Part shown: positions 35,157-44,151 of the stretch, one piece after another
Position numbering within the stretch: position 1 is the first letter of the stretch
Layout of the letters: each line of letters begins with the position of its first letter
Assembly (NCBI GenBank): GCA_024683935.1
Contig: JAIKXV010000116.1
Location: 1-61,845 of the forward strand
Source: Lachnospiraceae bacterium
GTDB taxonomy: Bacteria > Bacillota_A > Clostridia > Lachnospirales > Lachnospiraceae
Direction of reading: 5' to 3'
Length of the DNA: 61,845 bases
Made by a program: the position numbers and the translations under genes
Notes under the pieces: generated by a model
Told to the model about the DNA's origin: nothing
Databases searched by the model: none
What the model saw: only the letters and a program-made list of their open reading frames with translations

Positions 35157-37304
35157 CTATTGTGTTATGTATGACGGTATCTTTCCTTTATAGAAGTTTC
35201 TGAAGTAGGTCATGGTATTATTGCCGTCTGCCTGGGTTCCTTCCTTCGGATATATCTCCACCGAATGAGCATCGTTATCCAAAATAGAGTTTTTCATCCA
35301 TGCACTGTAGCTTACATTTGAAATGGAAGCGTCCATCAGCTCTTCTATCTTACCAGCCTCGGTAAACTCCTGAGTGTCACTGATAAATTCATCTGTTTCC
35401 TCATCATGCTTATTAAACTGGACCACTACCTTATCCACCTCCGAAGGTGTCAGGAATCCGCCACTCCAGAGTTCCTCCGACTCAAGGAAGGCTATGCTGT
35501 TATCATAGTTCTCGTAGATCGGCCAGGTCACATTGTATGCTTTGTTATCGTACAGATTTACATATCCCTCGGGATTATGCTCTGATGCCAGAGTGTAATT
35601 ATAGTGCTCCTGAAGGTCCTTACGATAAACATCCAGGAAGGCTTCCGCCACATCCTTCTTTGTTTCGATGCTGCCGTGCTCCGTAGTCGTGCTTATCGTG
35701 AAGGTTCTCTTCGGATCTGCATTTCTGGACTTTTCCATAAAGGGAACCACATCATCTATGTGATAAACACCTTTAACAAATTCCTCCGTTCCAACTATCC
35801 TGTCCATAAGGGCGGGGTCGATGCTTTCGGGGATCATCACCTTTCTGGTGACAATGCGGCCGTCCTTTAATCTCCAGCCGATGATCGCATAAAAGCATCC
35901 CGAATTCCATTCCTCTATCGAGTTTTTCCTGATCTCAACCGCCTTAGCCTGGCTTATTTCCGCAAGCTTCAGCATATCTGCGGTACAGTTAAGGAACATA
36001 TTCTTTTCCATATAGGCCGTGGTGGGAATATAATTATCGTAATCATCATAGCTATCCGTATTGTAGTTGTAGTTTAAGAGCCAGGAGCTTTCCACGCTGC
36101 TTTCTGCGGGGAGATATCTGTCATAGCCCGTCACGCCGGTTCTGAAGATAAAGAGTATCGCAATGGATATCACCGCTGTTACCGGCATATGCCAGGCTCT
36201 GTGAAAGGCCATCCTGACATTCTGGGCAAATATGGACTCCAGGATCAGCGATGTGATGAATACCGTAAGGAGTATGGTTATTATAATCGGCCCCAGATTT
36301 GCCGCCCGGCTTTCATTAAAGATCCAGTATATGAAGAGTCCGGCTTCCAGGGAGAAAAGAACTCCCGTAGTTATTTTAATGAACACTTCCAGCGGCCTGT
36401 ATATTACCGCCTTTCCCGCAGCCTCTGCCTTTCTGTTCTTATATACGAGATATGCGATGACTATGCTTATTACAAATAAAAGCAGGTTTATCAGCGTGCC
36501 TTTCGCATATGCTCCGGCGCAGGACAGTATGTCTGCCACGGTGTGGGATCCGCCGTTATCCAGCAGATTGCCGAGATTAGAGTCCATTATCCCTTTAATA
36601 TAGTTATAAGCCGGCACTGTGTATATATTGGACAGTATCCCGTCGCTTTTATCGCTGTCAAAGGTGGCATAGTAGGCTGCCCTGTATCCTAAGAGCGTGA
36701 AGCGGCAGATAAACTCGAAAGCGAATATAAAGAGGTTCATAAGTACCGCCGTAACCACTGTACCGGTCAGAAGCGAAGCCAGTATGCTCATTCCGTACAC
36801 CGCAAGGAAGATAATGGTCTGCAGGCAGTAACCTAGCAGCATATCGGCTATCAGCCAGGGCAGCAGGCAGCCGTTTGCCGCGGCTATCAGCATACTGAGT
36901 ATCATGCAGATAAAGGACGGCAGGAAGTAGATAAAGAAGCCGTTCACTGTGATATTTGCAAACCTCGTGCTCCTCTTCTCCGGGCGGCTCTCGTAGAAGT
37001 CCACGGTCTGGCTTTTATACAGATAGGCAAAGCCCTGGATCGCAAGGATTATCGCTCCCACAGATCCTATGAACCAGTTAAAGCCCCTCATTCCCATGAA
37101 TGCGGATATACCGTAAGCGCCCCTCGCTGCAAAGTCATCGTCCATAAAGAACTGTGATCTCTGTATCTGCAGTATCATAAAGGTTCCGAATACGTCATAG
37201 AGAAAATACATAATGCTTGAAAGTGCGAGAAGGGGGAGCCTTCTCCAGAGCATGGCCTTCTGTTCTTTTATGATTTTACCCAAGGATGAATTTGCGGATG
37301 TCAT
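35157..37304 (-). CDS. ABC transporter permease with long extracytoplasmic region
   Basis: A 715-residue integral membrane protein with roughly ten to eleven hydrophobic segments in the N-terminal 400 residues (for example near 35-60, 75-100, 115-145, 155-185, 255-285 and 305-380), followed by a long soluble C-terminal region (about 420-715) that is probably extracytoplasmic. I recall this tail as DUF6449-like. It is the membrane partner of the ATPase encoded just upstream, whose 3' end overlaps its start by 29 bases, and belongs to a YtrA-type operon. GGAGG lies 9 bases before the ATG at 37304. The substrate is unknown; related Bacillus Ytr systems respond to cell-wall-active peptides. Confidence 0.85.
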   Translation of the reverse strand: MTSANSSLGKIIKEQKAMLWRRLPLLALSSIMYFLYDVFGTFMILQIQRSQFFMDDDFAARGAYGISAFMGMRGFNWFIGSVGAIILAIQGFAYLYKSQTVDFYESRPEKRSTRFANITVNGFFIYFLPSFICMILSMLIAAANGCLLPWLIADMLLGYCLQTIIFLAVYGMSILASLLTGTVVTAVLMNLFIFAFEFICRFTLLGYRAAYYATFDSDKSDGILSNIYTVPAYNYIKGIMDSNLGNLLDNGGSHTVADILSCAGAYAKGTLINLLLFVISIVIAYLVYKNRKAEAAGKAVIYRPLEVFIKITTGVLFSLEAGLFIYWIFNESRAANLGPIIITILLTVFITSLILESIFAQNVRMAFHRAWHMPVTAVISIAILFIFRTGVTGYDRYLPAESSVESSWLLNYNYNTDSYDDYDNYIPTTAYMEKNMFLNCTADMLKLAEISQAKAVEIRKNSIEEWNSGCFYAIIGWRLKDGRIVTRKVMIPESIDPALMDRIVGTEEFVKGVYHIDDVVPFMEKSRNADPKRTFTISTTTEHGSIETKKDVAEAFLDVYRKDLQEHYNYTLASEHNPEGYVNLYDNKAYNVTWPIYENYDNSIAFLESEELWSGGFLTPSEVDKVVVQFNKHDEETDEFISDTQEFTEAGKIEELMDASISNVSYSAWMKNSILDNDAHSVEIYPKEGTQADGNNTMTYFRNFYKGKIPSYITQ

Positions 37305-38181
37305 ATCCAACCACCTCCGTTTCACTTATAAATATCTCTTCAAGGGAGAGCTTCAATACTTCGAAGAATACAGGTTCCGCTCCCCTGAAATGGGACTCTA
37401 TCTCATCCCTTCCGCCTCTTATCGTGAAGGTATGGAGTCTTCCCCTCTGCTCGGAAAGGATCACGTTCAGTCCTGAAAGGATCTGATCCTTATCCGCATC
37501 TTCCTTAAATACCACCTGCACCTTCTGGAGATTCAGCTTCATATCCGCCACATCCTCCGACAAGAGCACTCCGCCCTGATGGAGAAGTCCTATATGGTCG
37601 CAGATATCTTCAAGTTCCCGGAGATTGTGCGATGCTATCACGGGAACTATGCCCCTGTCATTCATATCGCTGGAGAAGATGCTCTTTATCCCCTGTCTCA
37701 TCACCGGATCTAGGCCGTCAAAGGTCTCGTCGCAGAGTATGTATTTAGCACCGCTTGATACCGCAAGGAGTACGGAAAGCTGCTTTCTCATTCCCTTGGA
37801 GAACTCGGCGATCTTCCTCGTAAGCTTCAGGTTAAAGCCGTTAAGGAGGTTCATGAATCTCTCCTTATCAAACCCGGGATAAAGTGAAGCATAGTAATCT
37901 CTCATCGTTTCCGGTGTTGCGTTCTGGAAAAAGTACGCATCATCCGAAATGAAGAATATCTTTTCCTTCACATCCGGCCTGTCATATACCGGTTCATCAT
38001 CAATGCTGATGGTTCCGCTGTCCGGCACCAGTATGCCTGTCATCATCCGCATGAGGGTTGATTTGCCGGCTCCGTTGGTACCGATAAGTCCGAAGACTTC
38101 CCCTTCCTTTACCGTCAGGGAAGCATTGTTCACTGCCTTTGTTTCCCCGAAGGATTTCGTGATATTTTCAATATTAATCAT
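37276..38181 (-). CDS. ABC transporter ATP-binding protein, YtrB-like
   Basis: A 301-residue cytoplasmic ATPase. Walker A GTNGAGKSTL (about 35-44), signature-like FSKGMRKQLSVLLAV (about 130-145) and Walker B KYILCDETFDGLD (about 150-162) are clear. The signature reads SKGM rather than the classic SGGQ, usual in this subfamily. It powers the permease encoded downstream. The ATG at 38181 follows GGGAGAGG and overlaps the GntR stop by 8 bases, so regulator, ATPase and permease are translated from one mRNA. Confidence 0.92.
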   Translation of the reverse strand: MINIENITKSFGETKAVNNASLTVKEGEVFGLIGTNGAGKSTLMRMMTGILVPDSGTISIDDEPVYDRPDVKEKIFFISDDAYFFQNATPETMRDYYASLYPGFDKERFMNLLNGFNLKLTRKIAEFSKGMRKQLSVLLAVSSGAKYILCDETFDGLDPVMRQGIKSIFSSDMNDRGIVPVIASHNLRELEDICDHIGLLHQGGVLLSEDVADMKLNLQKVQVVFKEDADKDQILSGLNVILSEQRGRLHTFTIRGGRDEIESHFRGAEPVFFEVLKLSLEEIFISETEVVGYDIRKFILG

Positions 38182-38572
38182 CCTCTCCCACCTTCTTTCC
38201 GGAAAGATCTTTTTTCTGCAGTCTCGACACGGCTTCGTCATATATCTCCTTATGTCCTATATGCAGCTCCTCTCCTTCCCTGAATATCTGTACGGCGCTT
38301 TCTATAAGCTCCATTCTCTTCTTATCCTTCAGTACGGAGGTTTCCGAAACAAACACTCCCCTTCCCCGGACCGTATATGTTACGCCCTGACGTTCCAGCT
38401 CCGCATAGGCTTTCTGTACCGTATTCGGGTTGGTGCCGTTTTCCATGGCCAGGCTCCGGACAGAGGGAAGCTGTTCCCCGGGCTGTAAAACGTCCATTAT
38501 TATCAGACGTTTTATCCTGTCTACGATCTGCTCGTAGATCGGGCGGCTGTCCCGCCAGTCTATAAGTGTCAT
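38174..38572 (-). CDS. GntR-family repressor, YtrA subfamily
   Basis: A 132-residue transcription regulator with a winged helix-turn-helix (about 10-75). Typical GntR motifs are YEQIVDRIKRLI, LPSVRSLA and NTVQKAYAELERQG. The short C-terminal tail of about 50 residues marks the YtrA subfamily, which dimerises without a large ligand-binding domain. GAGAGG lies before the ATG at 38572. It precedes its ABC ATPase and permease and probably represses the operon through the palindrome at 38623-38643. Confidence 0.93.
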   Translation of the reverse strand: MTLIDWRDSRPIYEQIVDRIKRLIIMDVLQPGEQLPSVRSLAMENGTNPNTVQKAYAELERQGVTYTVRGRGVFVSETSVLKDKKRMELIESAVQIFREGEELHIGHKEIYDEAVSRLQKKDLSGKKVGEDD

Positions 38573-38622
38573 ACGCTGTTCCTCTCTTTCTGTTGAGAGC
38601 CGGACTGTCATACATTACTATC

Positions 38623-38643
38623 TGTATTAGTTCGACTAATACA
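38623..38643. promoter_or_regulatory. Operator for the GntR-ABC operon
   Basis: A perfect 9-base inverted repeat TGTATTAGT / ACTAATACA with a 3-base spacer, directly downstream of the -10 box and about 50 bases before the GntR gene. Its position and symmetry fit an autoregulatory YtrA-type operator. Confidence 0.7.
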
Positions 38644-38644
38644 C

Positions 38645-38673
38645 ATAGTATACCATGGTACGGTTTCTGTCAA
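38645..38673 (-). promoter_or_regulatory. Promoter of the GntR-ABC-permease operon
   Basis: Perfect -35 TTGACA (38668-38673) and -10 TACTAT at 17 bases (38645-38650); an alternative -10 TATACT lies at 15 bases (38647-38652). The operator palindrome covers the expected start of transcription. Confidence 0.65.
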
Positions 38674-38704
38674 TACTATAAATTTAAAATAGTGAAAATA
38701 AAAA

Positions 38705-38770
38705 GACATCCCGAGCGTTAGCGAAGGATCTTATTCTAATAAAGATTCTTCGCTTCGCTCAGAATGACAA
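38705..38770. repeat. Paired dispersed repeats forming a hairpin
   Basis: An exact reverse-complement copy of the 30-base repeat at 8189-8218 lies at 38741-38770. A diverged copy in the opposite orientation (CATCCCGAGCG...GGATCTT, 38706-38731) precedes it, so the two can pair as a long stem. Degenerate tandem remnants of the GAATGACA end follow to about 38810. It lies just downstream of the Na+-dependent transporter gene, between it and the GntR promoter. Confidence 0.7.
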
Positions 38771-38822
38771 TATTTTTCTGAATGACAATGGTTTTCAGAA
38801 TGACAGCCGGGGTTTTACCTTA

Positions 38823-40211
38823 TCAGAACAGCCCGAATGACTCAATGAGTAGTATGGAAAGCAGCACCGGGGCCACAAAGCGTATCATCACTTTATAAAT
38901 GGTCTTGTTCCCGAACCCTTCACCGTTCTTGGTGGCTTCATTTATTACCATTTCCGGCTTTACGAACCATCCTATCAGAATGCAGGTGCCTATGGCAGCC
39001 ACCGGCATCAGTATATTATTGCTCAGGTAATCCATTACATCCAGCACCTGTCCCACGGATCCATTCGGCAGGGGAATCTCGAAGTACAGCAGATTATAGC
39101 CGAGGCACACCGCCAAGCCTATTAAAAACGCTATGATTCCCTCTATGATCGTGGCCTTTTTCCTGGAGCAGTTGAATTTCTCCATTATTGATGATACCAC
39201 CGCCTCCATAAGGGATATGGAACTGGTGAGCGCTGCTAAAAATACCATTACAAAGAATAGTGCTCCGAGAACAACTCCCGCTCCTCCCATGGAATCGAAT
39301 ACCTTCGGCATTGAAACAAACAGAAGTGAAGGACCGGATGCCCCCATGCCCTCTCTTCCCATGAACACATAGATCGGGAGTATGGTCATGACTCCGGCCA
39401 GCATTGCCACCATAGTGTCAAAGAAGTCTATCTGTGAAACGCCTTTTGTCATATCATCCTTATCTCCGAGATAGGAACCGTAGGATATCATTATTCCCAT
39501 GGCCACGCTTATGGAGTAAAAGAGCTGTCCCATGGCATCCATGAGCACTCTCATATAGTCCTTGAAGGTAAGGCCGCTGATATCCGGAATAAGGTATATC
39601 ATCAGACCCTGCACTCCGGTTCTGACAGTTGTTCCGTCGTCATACTTCAGGGTTATTGAAAATATCGCAAGAACTACAACAATAATCACCAATATGGGCA
39701 TCATTATCTTTGACAGACGCTCAATGCCCTGATTTATGCCCCTGTATATTACAAAGGAGGTGAGAAATACAAAGATCGCCATGAAGATCACGGGCTGAGC
39801 TACATCCGAGATATAGTTTCCGAAATAACCCTCTTCTACCGCAGCCTTGCCCTGTCCCGCAAGGAAGACGGTACAGTATTTCATAACCCATCCGCCGATA
39901 GCGCAGTAATACGGGAGTATTATGAACGGTACCAGGACTTCAAAGATTCCTATCCACTTCCACTTTGAATTCAGGCAGCCGTATGCTTTTAAGGGACTTC
40001 TTCTGGTATTCCGGCCAATGGCCACCTCTGTTATCAGCAGGGTATAGCCGAAGGTAAGGGCAAGGGCTATGTATGTAATAAGGAAGAGGCCGCCTCCGTT
40101 TTTTGCCGCAAGGTACGGGAATCTCCACAGATTGCCCAGTCCTACCGCGCTTCCTGCGGCTGACAGCACAAACCCCACCGAACCTGAAAATGAACTTCTT
40201 TTTTTCTCCAT
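38823..40211 (-). CDS. Sodium-dependent transporter, NSS/SNF family
   Basis: A 462-residue integral membrane protein with about eleven to twelve transmembrane segments. The first segment contains the family signature GSAVGLGNLWRFPYLAAKNGG (about residues 15-36), which forms part of the sodium and substrate site in LeuT-like carriers. It would move an amino acid or a similar solute with Na+. GGAG lies about 9 bases before the ATG. It is a single gene; the 211 bases upstream to 40422 hold no other gene, only the promoter of the divergent rRNA methyltransferase gene. Confidence 0.93.
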   Translation of the reverse strand: MEKKRSSFSGSVGFVLSAAGSAVGLGNLWRFPYLAAKNGGGLFLITYIALALTFGYTLLITEVAIGRNTRRSPLKAYGCLNSKWKWIGIFEVLVPFIILPYYCAIGGWVMKYCTVFLAGQGKAAVEEGYFGNYISDVAQPVIFMAIFVFLTSFVIYRGINQGIERLSKIMMPILVIIVVVLAIFSITLKYDDGTTVRTGVQGLMIYLIPDISGLTFKDYMRVLMDAMGQLFYSISVAMGIMISYGSYLGDKDDMTKGVSQIDFFDTMVAMLAGVMTILPIYVFMGREGMGASGPSLLFVSMPKVFDSMGGAGVVLGALFFVMVFLAALTSSISLMEAVVSSIMEKFNCSRKKATIIEGIIAFLIGLAVCLGYNLLYFEIPLPNGSVGQVLDVMDYLSNNILMPVAAIGTCILIGWFVKPEMVINEATKNGEGFGNKTIYKVMIRFVAPVLLSILLIESFGLF

Positions 40212-40407
40212 TTTATACTCTCCAAGTAAATTATTTAGTCCGTTGTGAAAGATGACTATTCTGATTTATGATGTCTAATTTATTATGCCGTTATTATTTG
40301 CTGCCCTTAAATGCATCACAGCAGTCTTTGTCATCCTTAGGGTCAGCGGCACATATTATAATATATTAATGACGATGACGGTAAAAGTCAAAAAAAGATC
40401 AATAATG

Positions 40408-40416
40408 TGGTAAAAT
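40408..40416 (+). promoter_or_regulatory. Extended -10 promoter placed for leaderless transcription
   Basis: TGGTAAAAT, then 6 bases, then the GTG start at 40423. No clear -35 is seen. The -10 contains an in-frame TAA, which rules out an upstream start in this frame. Confidence 0.55.
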
Positions 40417-40422
40417 AAACAG

Positions 40423-41844
40423 GTGTTTGAAGGAAATTTGCCGGAAGAATTTAAGATACGCATGAGGGGCAGCATGGAGGCAGAGGATTTCGCGTCCTTT
40501 CTGGCTTCATATAATGAAGAGCCCTGCAAATCACTGCGTATTAACCCTCTTAAAAAGCACTCTGCCGGGGTTCCTGCGCCGGACTGCAAAACCTTATTTG
40601 GGCTGGAGCCGGTAGAATGGTGTGAAAACGGTTTTTACTATGACGGCAGCACCCTGCCGGGAAAGCATCCGCTGCATGAGGCGGGGGCATTTTATATTCA
40701 GGAAGCGAGCGCCATGGCTCCGGTCAAGTGGCTGGATGTCAGGCCGGGCATGCGGGTTCTGGATCTCTGCGCGGCTCCCGGAGGGAAAAGCACCGAGATC
40801 GCTGAGCTTCTTCAAAATACCGGCTTTCTCGTTGCCAATGAGCCCGACAGAAACAGGGCAAAGATCCTGTCCCTTAATATTGAAAGACTGGGGATAAGAA
40901 ATGCTTTTGTAAGCAACGAAATGCCGGATAAGCTGGCGGAGTTATTCCCGGGCTTTTTTGACCGTATTCTGGTGGACGCCCCCTGTTCCGGAGAAGGCAT
41001 GTTCAGAAAGAACCCGGAGGCGGTGAAGGAGTGGAGCGAAGAAAACGTTTCCATGTGCGCCATGAGACAGGACGGCATTTTGGAAAGTGCCGCAAAAATG
41101 CTGGTTCCTGGGGGTATAATGGTGTATTCCACCTGCACCTTTTCCAAAGAGGAGGATGAGGGCAGCATTGAGAGATTCCTTAACAGAGAAAAGGATTTCT
41201 GCCTCATTTCTCCGGACAGTATCAGGAACATTCCCGACGGCTTTGTCCGGGCGGATATCCCGAACGGAAGCAGCGGATACGGGATCAGGCTGTTCCCTCA
41301 TAAAATCAGGGGAGAAGGGCACTTTTTCGCGGTATTAAAGAGGGATGGCTTTTCTCCGGAAGGCGGAATACGTTCCGCAGCGAGCGGCCTTCTTAAAGAG
41401 GCTTCCCAGTCTGCGAAAAAGCTTTTTAGCGATTTTGTCTGGGAATTTATTTCTGTGGAAAACGGTATTATCAGCGGTAAGTCTATACTTCATGAATTCG
41501 GGGATCAGCTGTATCTTGCGGACAGCATGATGCCGGGAATAAAGGGACTTAAGGTCCTCCGTCCCGGACTGCATCTCGGAACCCTGAAGAATAAGCGTTT
41601 TGAGCCGGGACACGCTCTCGCGCTTTTCCTTTCACCGGATGATGCCGCGCTGCAGGCCCATATTCCGGATGCGGAAACCGCCCTGCGCTATCTTAAAGGC
41701 GAGTCTCTTTCCGCCGATTATTTAACAAACGCTGACGGCAGGGGCTGGTGTATAATGGAATTTATGGGAATGAGCCTCGGCTGGGGAAAGTCGGACGGCC
41801 GTATGTTAAAGAACCATTACCCCAAGGGGTTAAGGAAAAATTAA
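40423..41844 (+). CDS. RsmF/NSUN-like rRNA cytosine-C5 methyltransferase
   Basis: A 473-residue SAM-dependent RNA methyltransferase. The SAM site LDLCAAPGGKSTEIAELL, the catalytic-Cys segment VDAPCSGEGMFRK and the second Cys in YSTCTFSKEEDEG are all present. The C-terminal third contains a PUA-like or RsmF-type domain. It likely methylates a cytosine in 16S rRNA. The GTG at 40423 is needed to include the conserved NLPEEF stretch and directly follows a promoter; a TTG at 40438 with GAAGGA is the alternative start. The short gap to the next gene suggests a two-gene unit. Confidence 0.92.
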   Translation: MFEGNLPEEFKIRMRGSMEAEDFASFLASYNEEPCKSLRINPLKKHSAGVPAPDCKTLFGLEPVEWCENGFYYDGSTLPGKHPLHEAGAFYIQEASAMAPVKWLDVRPGMRVLDLCAAPGGKSTEIAELLQNTGFLVANEPDRNRAKILSLNIERLGIRNAFVSNEMPDKLAELFPGFFDRILVDAPCSGEGMFRKNPEAVKEWSEENVSMCAMRQDGILESAAKMLVPGGIMVYSTCTFSKEEDEGSIERFLNREKDFCLISPDSIRNIPDGFVRADIPNGSSGYGIRLFPHKIRGEGHFFAVLKRDGFSPEGGIRSAASGLLKEASQSAKKLFSDFVWEFISVENGIISGKSILHEFGDQLYLADSMMPGIKGLKVLRPGLHLGTLKNKRFEPGHALALFLSPDDAALQAHIPDAETALRYLKGESLSADYLTNADGRGWCIMEFMGMSLGWGKSDGRMLKNHYPKGLRKN

Positions 41845-41864
41845 AGGAAAGGAAGTAGGAAAAA

Positions 41865-42314
41865 ATGAGTGAAGAAATCAAAAATGCCGGAGATCTTAAT
41901 GACAGGGAAGCAAAGGAAATCCTGAAGGAGCTGCTGGAATTTGAAAAGAAGGAGGCCAGGTATCAGAAGGTTACTTCTCTCCTTATCTTCTGTCTGGTGG
42001 TTATCATGGGTATCGTTTCCTTCATGATAGTTCCCGTTGCGGTTGAGACCCTTAAAACAGCAAATGCGACGATCGTCATTGCCCAGGATGCGCTGGCAAA
42101 GATCGATGAAGAGATGGACAACATCAACACGATGACCAGCAGCATTACCGCTACCAGCAACAATATGAACAATATGGTGATCGAGAATTCCGAGGAGCTC
42201 TCTAAGGCGGTGGAAAGTATGTCAAATATCGACTTTGAAGGTCTTAATAAGGCGATTAAAGATCTGGAAGATGCAGTAGGACCTTTTGCAAAGGTTACAA
42301 GGTTATTTAACTAA
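41865..42314 (+). CDS. Small single-pass membrane protein with coiled coil
   Basis: A 149-residue protein of no family that I recognise. An N-terminal charged helix (about 1-38) precedes one strong membrane segment (about 40-62, SLLIFCLVVIMGIVSFMIV). The rest is a Ser/Thr/Asn-rich coiled coil facing the outside if the N-terminus is inside. A strong ribosome site, AAGGAAG, lies before the ATG, 21 bases after the methyltransferase gene. Its 3' end overlaps the convergent epimerase gene by 8 bases. Confidence 0.7.
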   Translation: MSEEIKNAGDLNDREAKEILKELLEFEKKEARYQKVTSLLIFCLVVIMGIVSFMIVPVAVETLKTANATIVIAQDALAKIDEEMDNINTMTSSITATSNNMNNMVIENSEELSKAVESMSNIDFEGLNKAIKDLEDAVGPFAKVTRLFN

Positions 42315-43236
42315 AGGGGATCTGCGCTTCCCAGCCCGTGTCCCTTTTTATCTTTTCGACTGAGGGACGGAGTGACAGCAGCGGTTTTCCGGGATCAGTC
42401 TCTGCATAGTCTATTTCCATGCCGGGATTGATCCTTTTTCTTATATCCTCGGTAAAGTCCTTTAAGGGCTTATAATCCCCGGAAGCGAGGTTATAGATCT
42501 CTCCGTTCTTTCCCTTTTCGGCCACGGCGATAAGAGCCTCCGCCGCATCCTTTACATCCAGATAATCCCAGGTCTGTTCGCAGGATGACAGCGAGGGGGT
42601 TACGTCCTTTAAGAGGCAGCGCCTAAGGTAAGAAAGCATTGTGGAATCATGCTCGCACTCGCCGTATAGGCTGAAGATACGGACCCAGTTCCACTCCATG
42701 CCAAGATGCCGGGCCAGATCCCGGCTTAGATACATGGCAGCTGTTTTGGCTGCGCCGTAAGCGTTTACAGGCTCCGGAAGGGCATCTTCTGTTACTGGTG
42801 TCAATGTGCCGTCAGCGGCCTCGATACCGCCGGATTTCAGGCCGTATTCCGCCTGGGAGCCGGTTATTATTATTTTCGATGCTCCTATTCTGGAGGCTGC
42901 GGCCACGGTGTCAACGCAGGCCGTTACATTTGCATACTGGGCATCAAAATCGTCCCGCCCTCCGGTCCAGGCGAGATGGAAGAAGAGACAGCCGGAGACA
43001 TCCATTCCCTTGGTCTTAAGCCAGTTGGGAAGCATTCTCATATCCTTCATATCGAGATTAAAGGTAATGATTTCACCTGCTTCACTGCCCCTATTATTTT
43101 TTAATTCTTCAAGTCTTTCATTATGCGAAGAGCCCGGTCTCACAGGGCAAATGACTCTGAATCCTCTTAAATAAAGGGATTTTACGAGACTGTATCCTGC
43201 AAAACCGGCTCCTCCCGTGACTACTGCATTTTTCAT
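42307..43236 (-). CDS. NAD-dependent sugar epimerase/dehydratase
   Basis: A 309-residue extended short-chain dehydrogenase. The nucleotide-binding TGGAGFAG (about 7-14) and the active-site arrangement S...YxxxK (ITGSQAEYG near 124-132, NAYGAAKTA near 160) are present, as is DYLDVKDAAEAL. It probably alters an NDP-sugar for surface polysaccharide. The start ATG has only a weak CGGAA site. It stands alone on its strand, with a DUF6033-like gene 36 bases upstream, and ends tail to tail over the small membrane protein gene. Confidence 0.85.
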   Translation of the reverse strand: MKNAVVTGGAGFAGYSLVKSLYLRGFRVICPVRPGSSHNERLEELKNNRGSEAGEIITFNLDMKDMRMLPNWLKTKGMDVSGCLFFHLAWTGGRDDFDAQYANVTACVDTVAAASRIGASKIIITGSQAEYGLKSGGIEAADGTLTPVTEDALPEPVNAYGAAKTAAMYLSRDLARHLGMEWNWVRIFSLYGECEHDSTMLSYLRRCLLKDVTPSLSSCEQTWDYLDVKDAAEALIAVAEKGKNGEIYNLASGDYKPLKDFTEDIRKRINPGMEIDYAETDPGKPLLSLRPSVEKIKRDTGWEAQIPFS

Positions 43237-43272
43237 TTTTATTTCCGATGCCGTTCCGGCTTCAATTTATAT

Positions 43273-44067
43273 TTATGCCGTGAAGTCCACCTTGGATCCT
43301 ACAATGAGCTTCTGCTCACTCTGAACGCTGTCCCAGTCAAAGTTCTTTATCTTTTCAAGAAGCTCTTCTGCGGAGTCCGCCTTGATCTCGGCTTTCTTGA
43401 TCTGATCCTTGCCGAAGTCCTTATAATCATGCTCTCCGCCGTATTTTTCCTTTAGGCGTTTCTCTCTTCTCTTTGCTTCCCGGGCAGCTTCCTCTGCCTT
43501 CTCTTCTTTATTCTTCTCGATACGCTCAGCCTGCTCTTTTGAAGACTGCTCAAGCTTTGCAAAGAAGCTTAAGGTGCCGTCCTTATTTACGGAGAAGCCT
43601 ATATTCTTTACTTCTCCTTCTTTTCCGGACTCCTTTAACTGCTCTTTTATCTCATCTAACTGCTTGGTTCCGTTCTCTATGATGCCCATGTACTTTTCTT
43701 TGGTTTCGGCATCCTTTGCCATCTCCTCCAAAAGCTCGGGCTCGATCAGAACGCTGTATTCCTTTGTTCCTCTGGACAGATATTCCTGTGCTTCCTCATC
43801 GGAGGAATAATTGGCTACGAAGAAATCGGTATTGTTTCCGTATTTTTCCTTCAGCTCCTCCAGGATCTTCTTTGCGCCGTCAGACAGCTCCACGCCGTTC
43901 TGCACGCCGTTTACATGATCTGTCTTTTTATCCCTGACATACTCGGCAGCAGGTCCCTGATCCTTTACAGCATTGTCGTTTTCAGGCCTCTTTCCGCCGA
44001 ATTTCCGGATGTTTTCACCAACCATTCCGGTATTGTTCAAAAAGTTAAATCCGCTTACATTGTTCAT
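43273..44067 (-). CDS. DUF6033-like hydrophilic protein with sigma-D-like promoter
   Basis: A 264-residue, strongly charged, hydrophilic protein without a signal peptide or membrane segment. The start MNNVSGFNFLNNTG is followed by a disordered linker, a globular part (about 60-170, with VELSDGAKKILEELKEKYG and IGFSVNKDGTLSFFAKL), a Lys/Glu-rich helix (about 175-215) and the end KLIVGSKVDFTA. I recall this as DUF6033, of unknown role. AAGGAGG lies 8 bases before the ATG. A motility-type promoter stands upstream, so it may belong to the flagellar or chemotaxis regulon; that is inference. Confidence 0.72.
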   Translation of the reverse strand: MNNVSGFNFLNNTGMVGENIRKFGGKRPENDNAVKDQGPAAEYVRDKKTDHVNGVQNGVELSDGAKKILEELKEKYGNNTDFFVANYSSDEEAQEYLSRGTKEYSVLIEPELLEEMAKDAETKEKYMGIIENGTKQLDEIKEQLKESGKEGEVKNIGFSVNKDGTLSFFAKLEQSSKEQAERIEKNKEEKAEEAAREAKRREKRLKEKYGGEHDYKDFGKDQIKKAEIKADSAEELLEKIKNFDWDSVQSEQKLIVGSKVDFTA

Positions 44068-44151
44068 TCCCTGAACCTCCTTTTTTCCACTATTCCCTGT
44101 GTAAGATTGCTATGAGCTTACGCTCAATTAACGATACTCATGTTTATATTA

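Noticed and set aside
38174..38615. Longer GntR reading frame starting at 38611
   Set aside because: The ATG at 38572 has the GAGAGG site and matches the family start; the extra residues are unlike GntR proteins.
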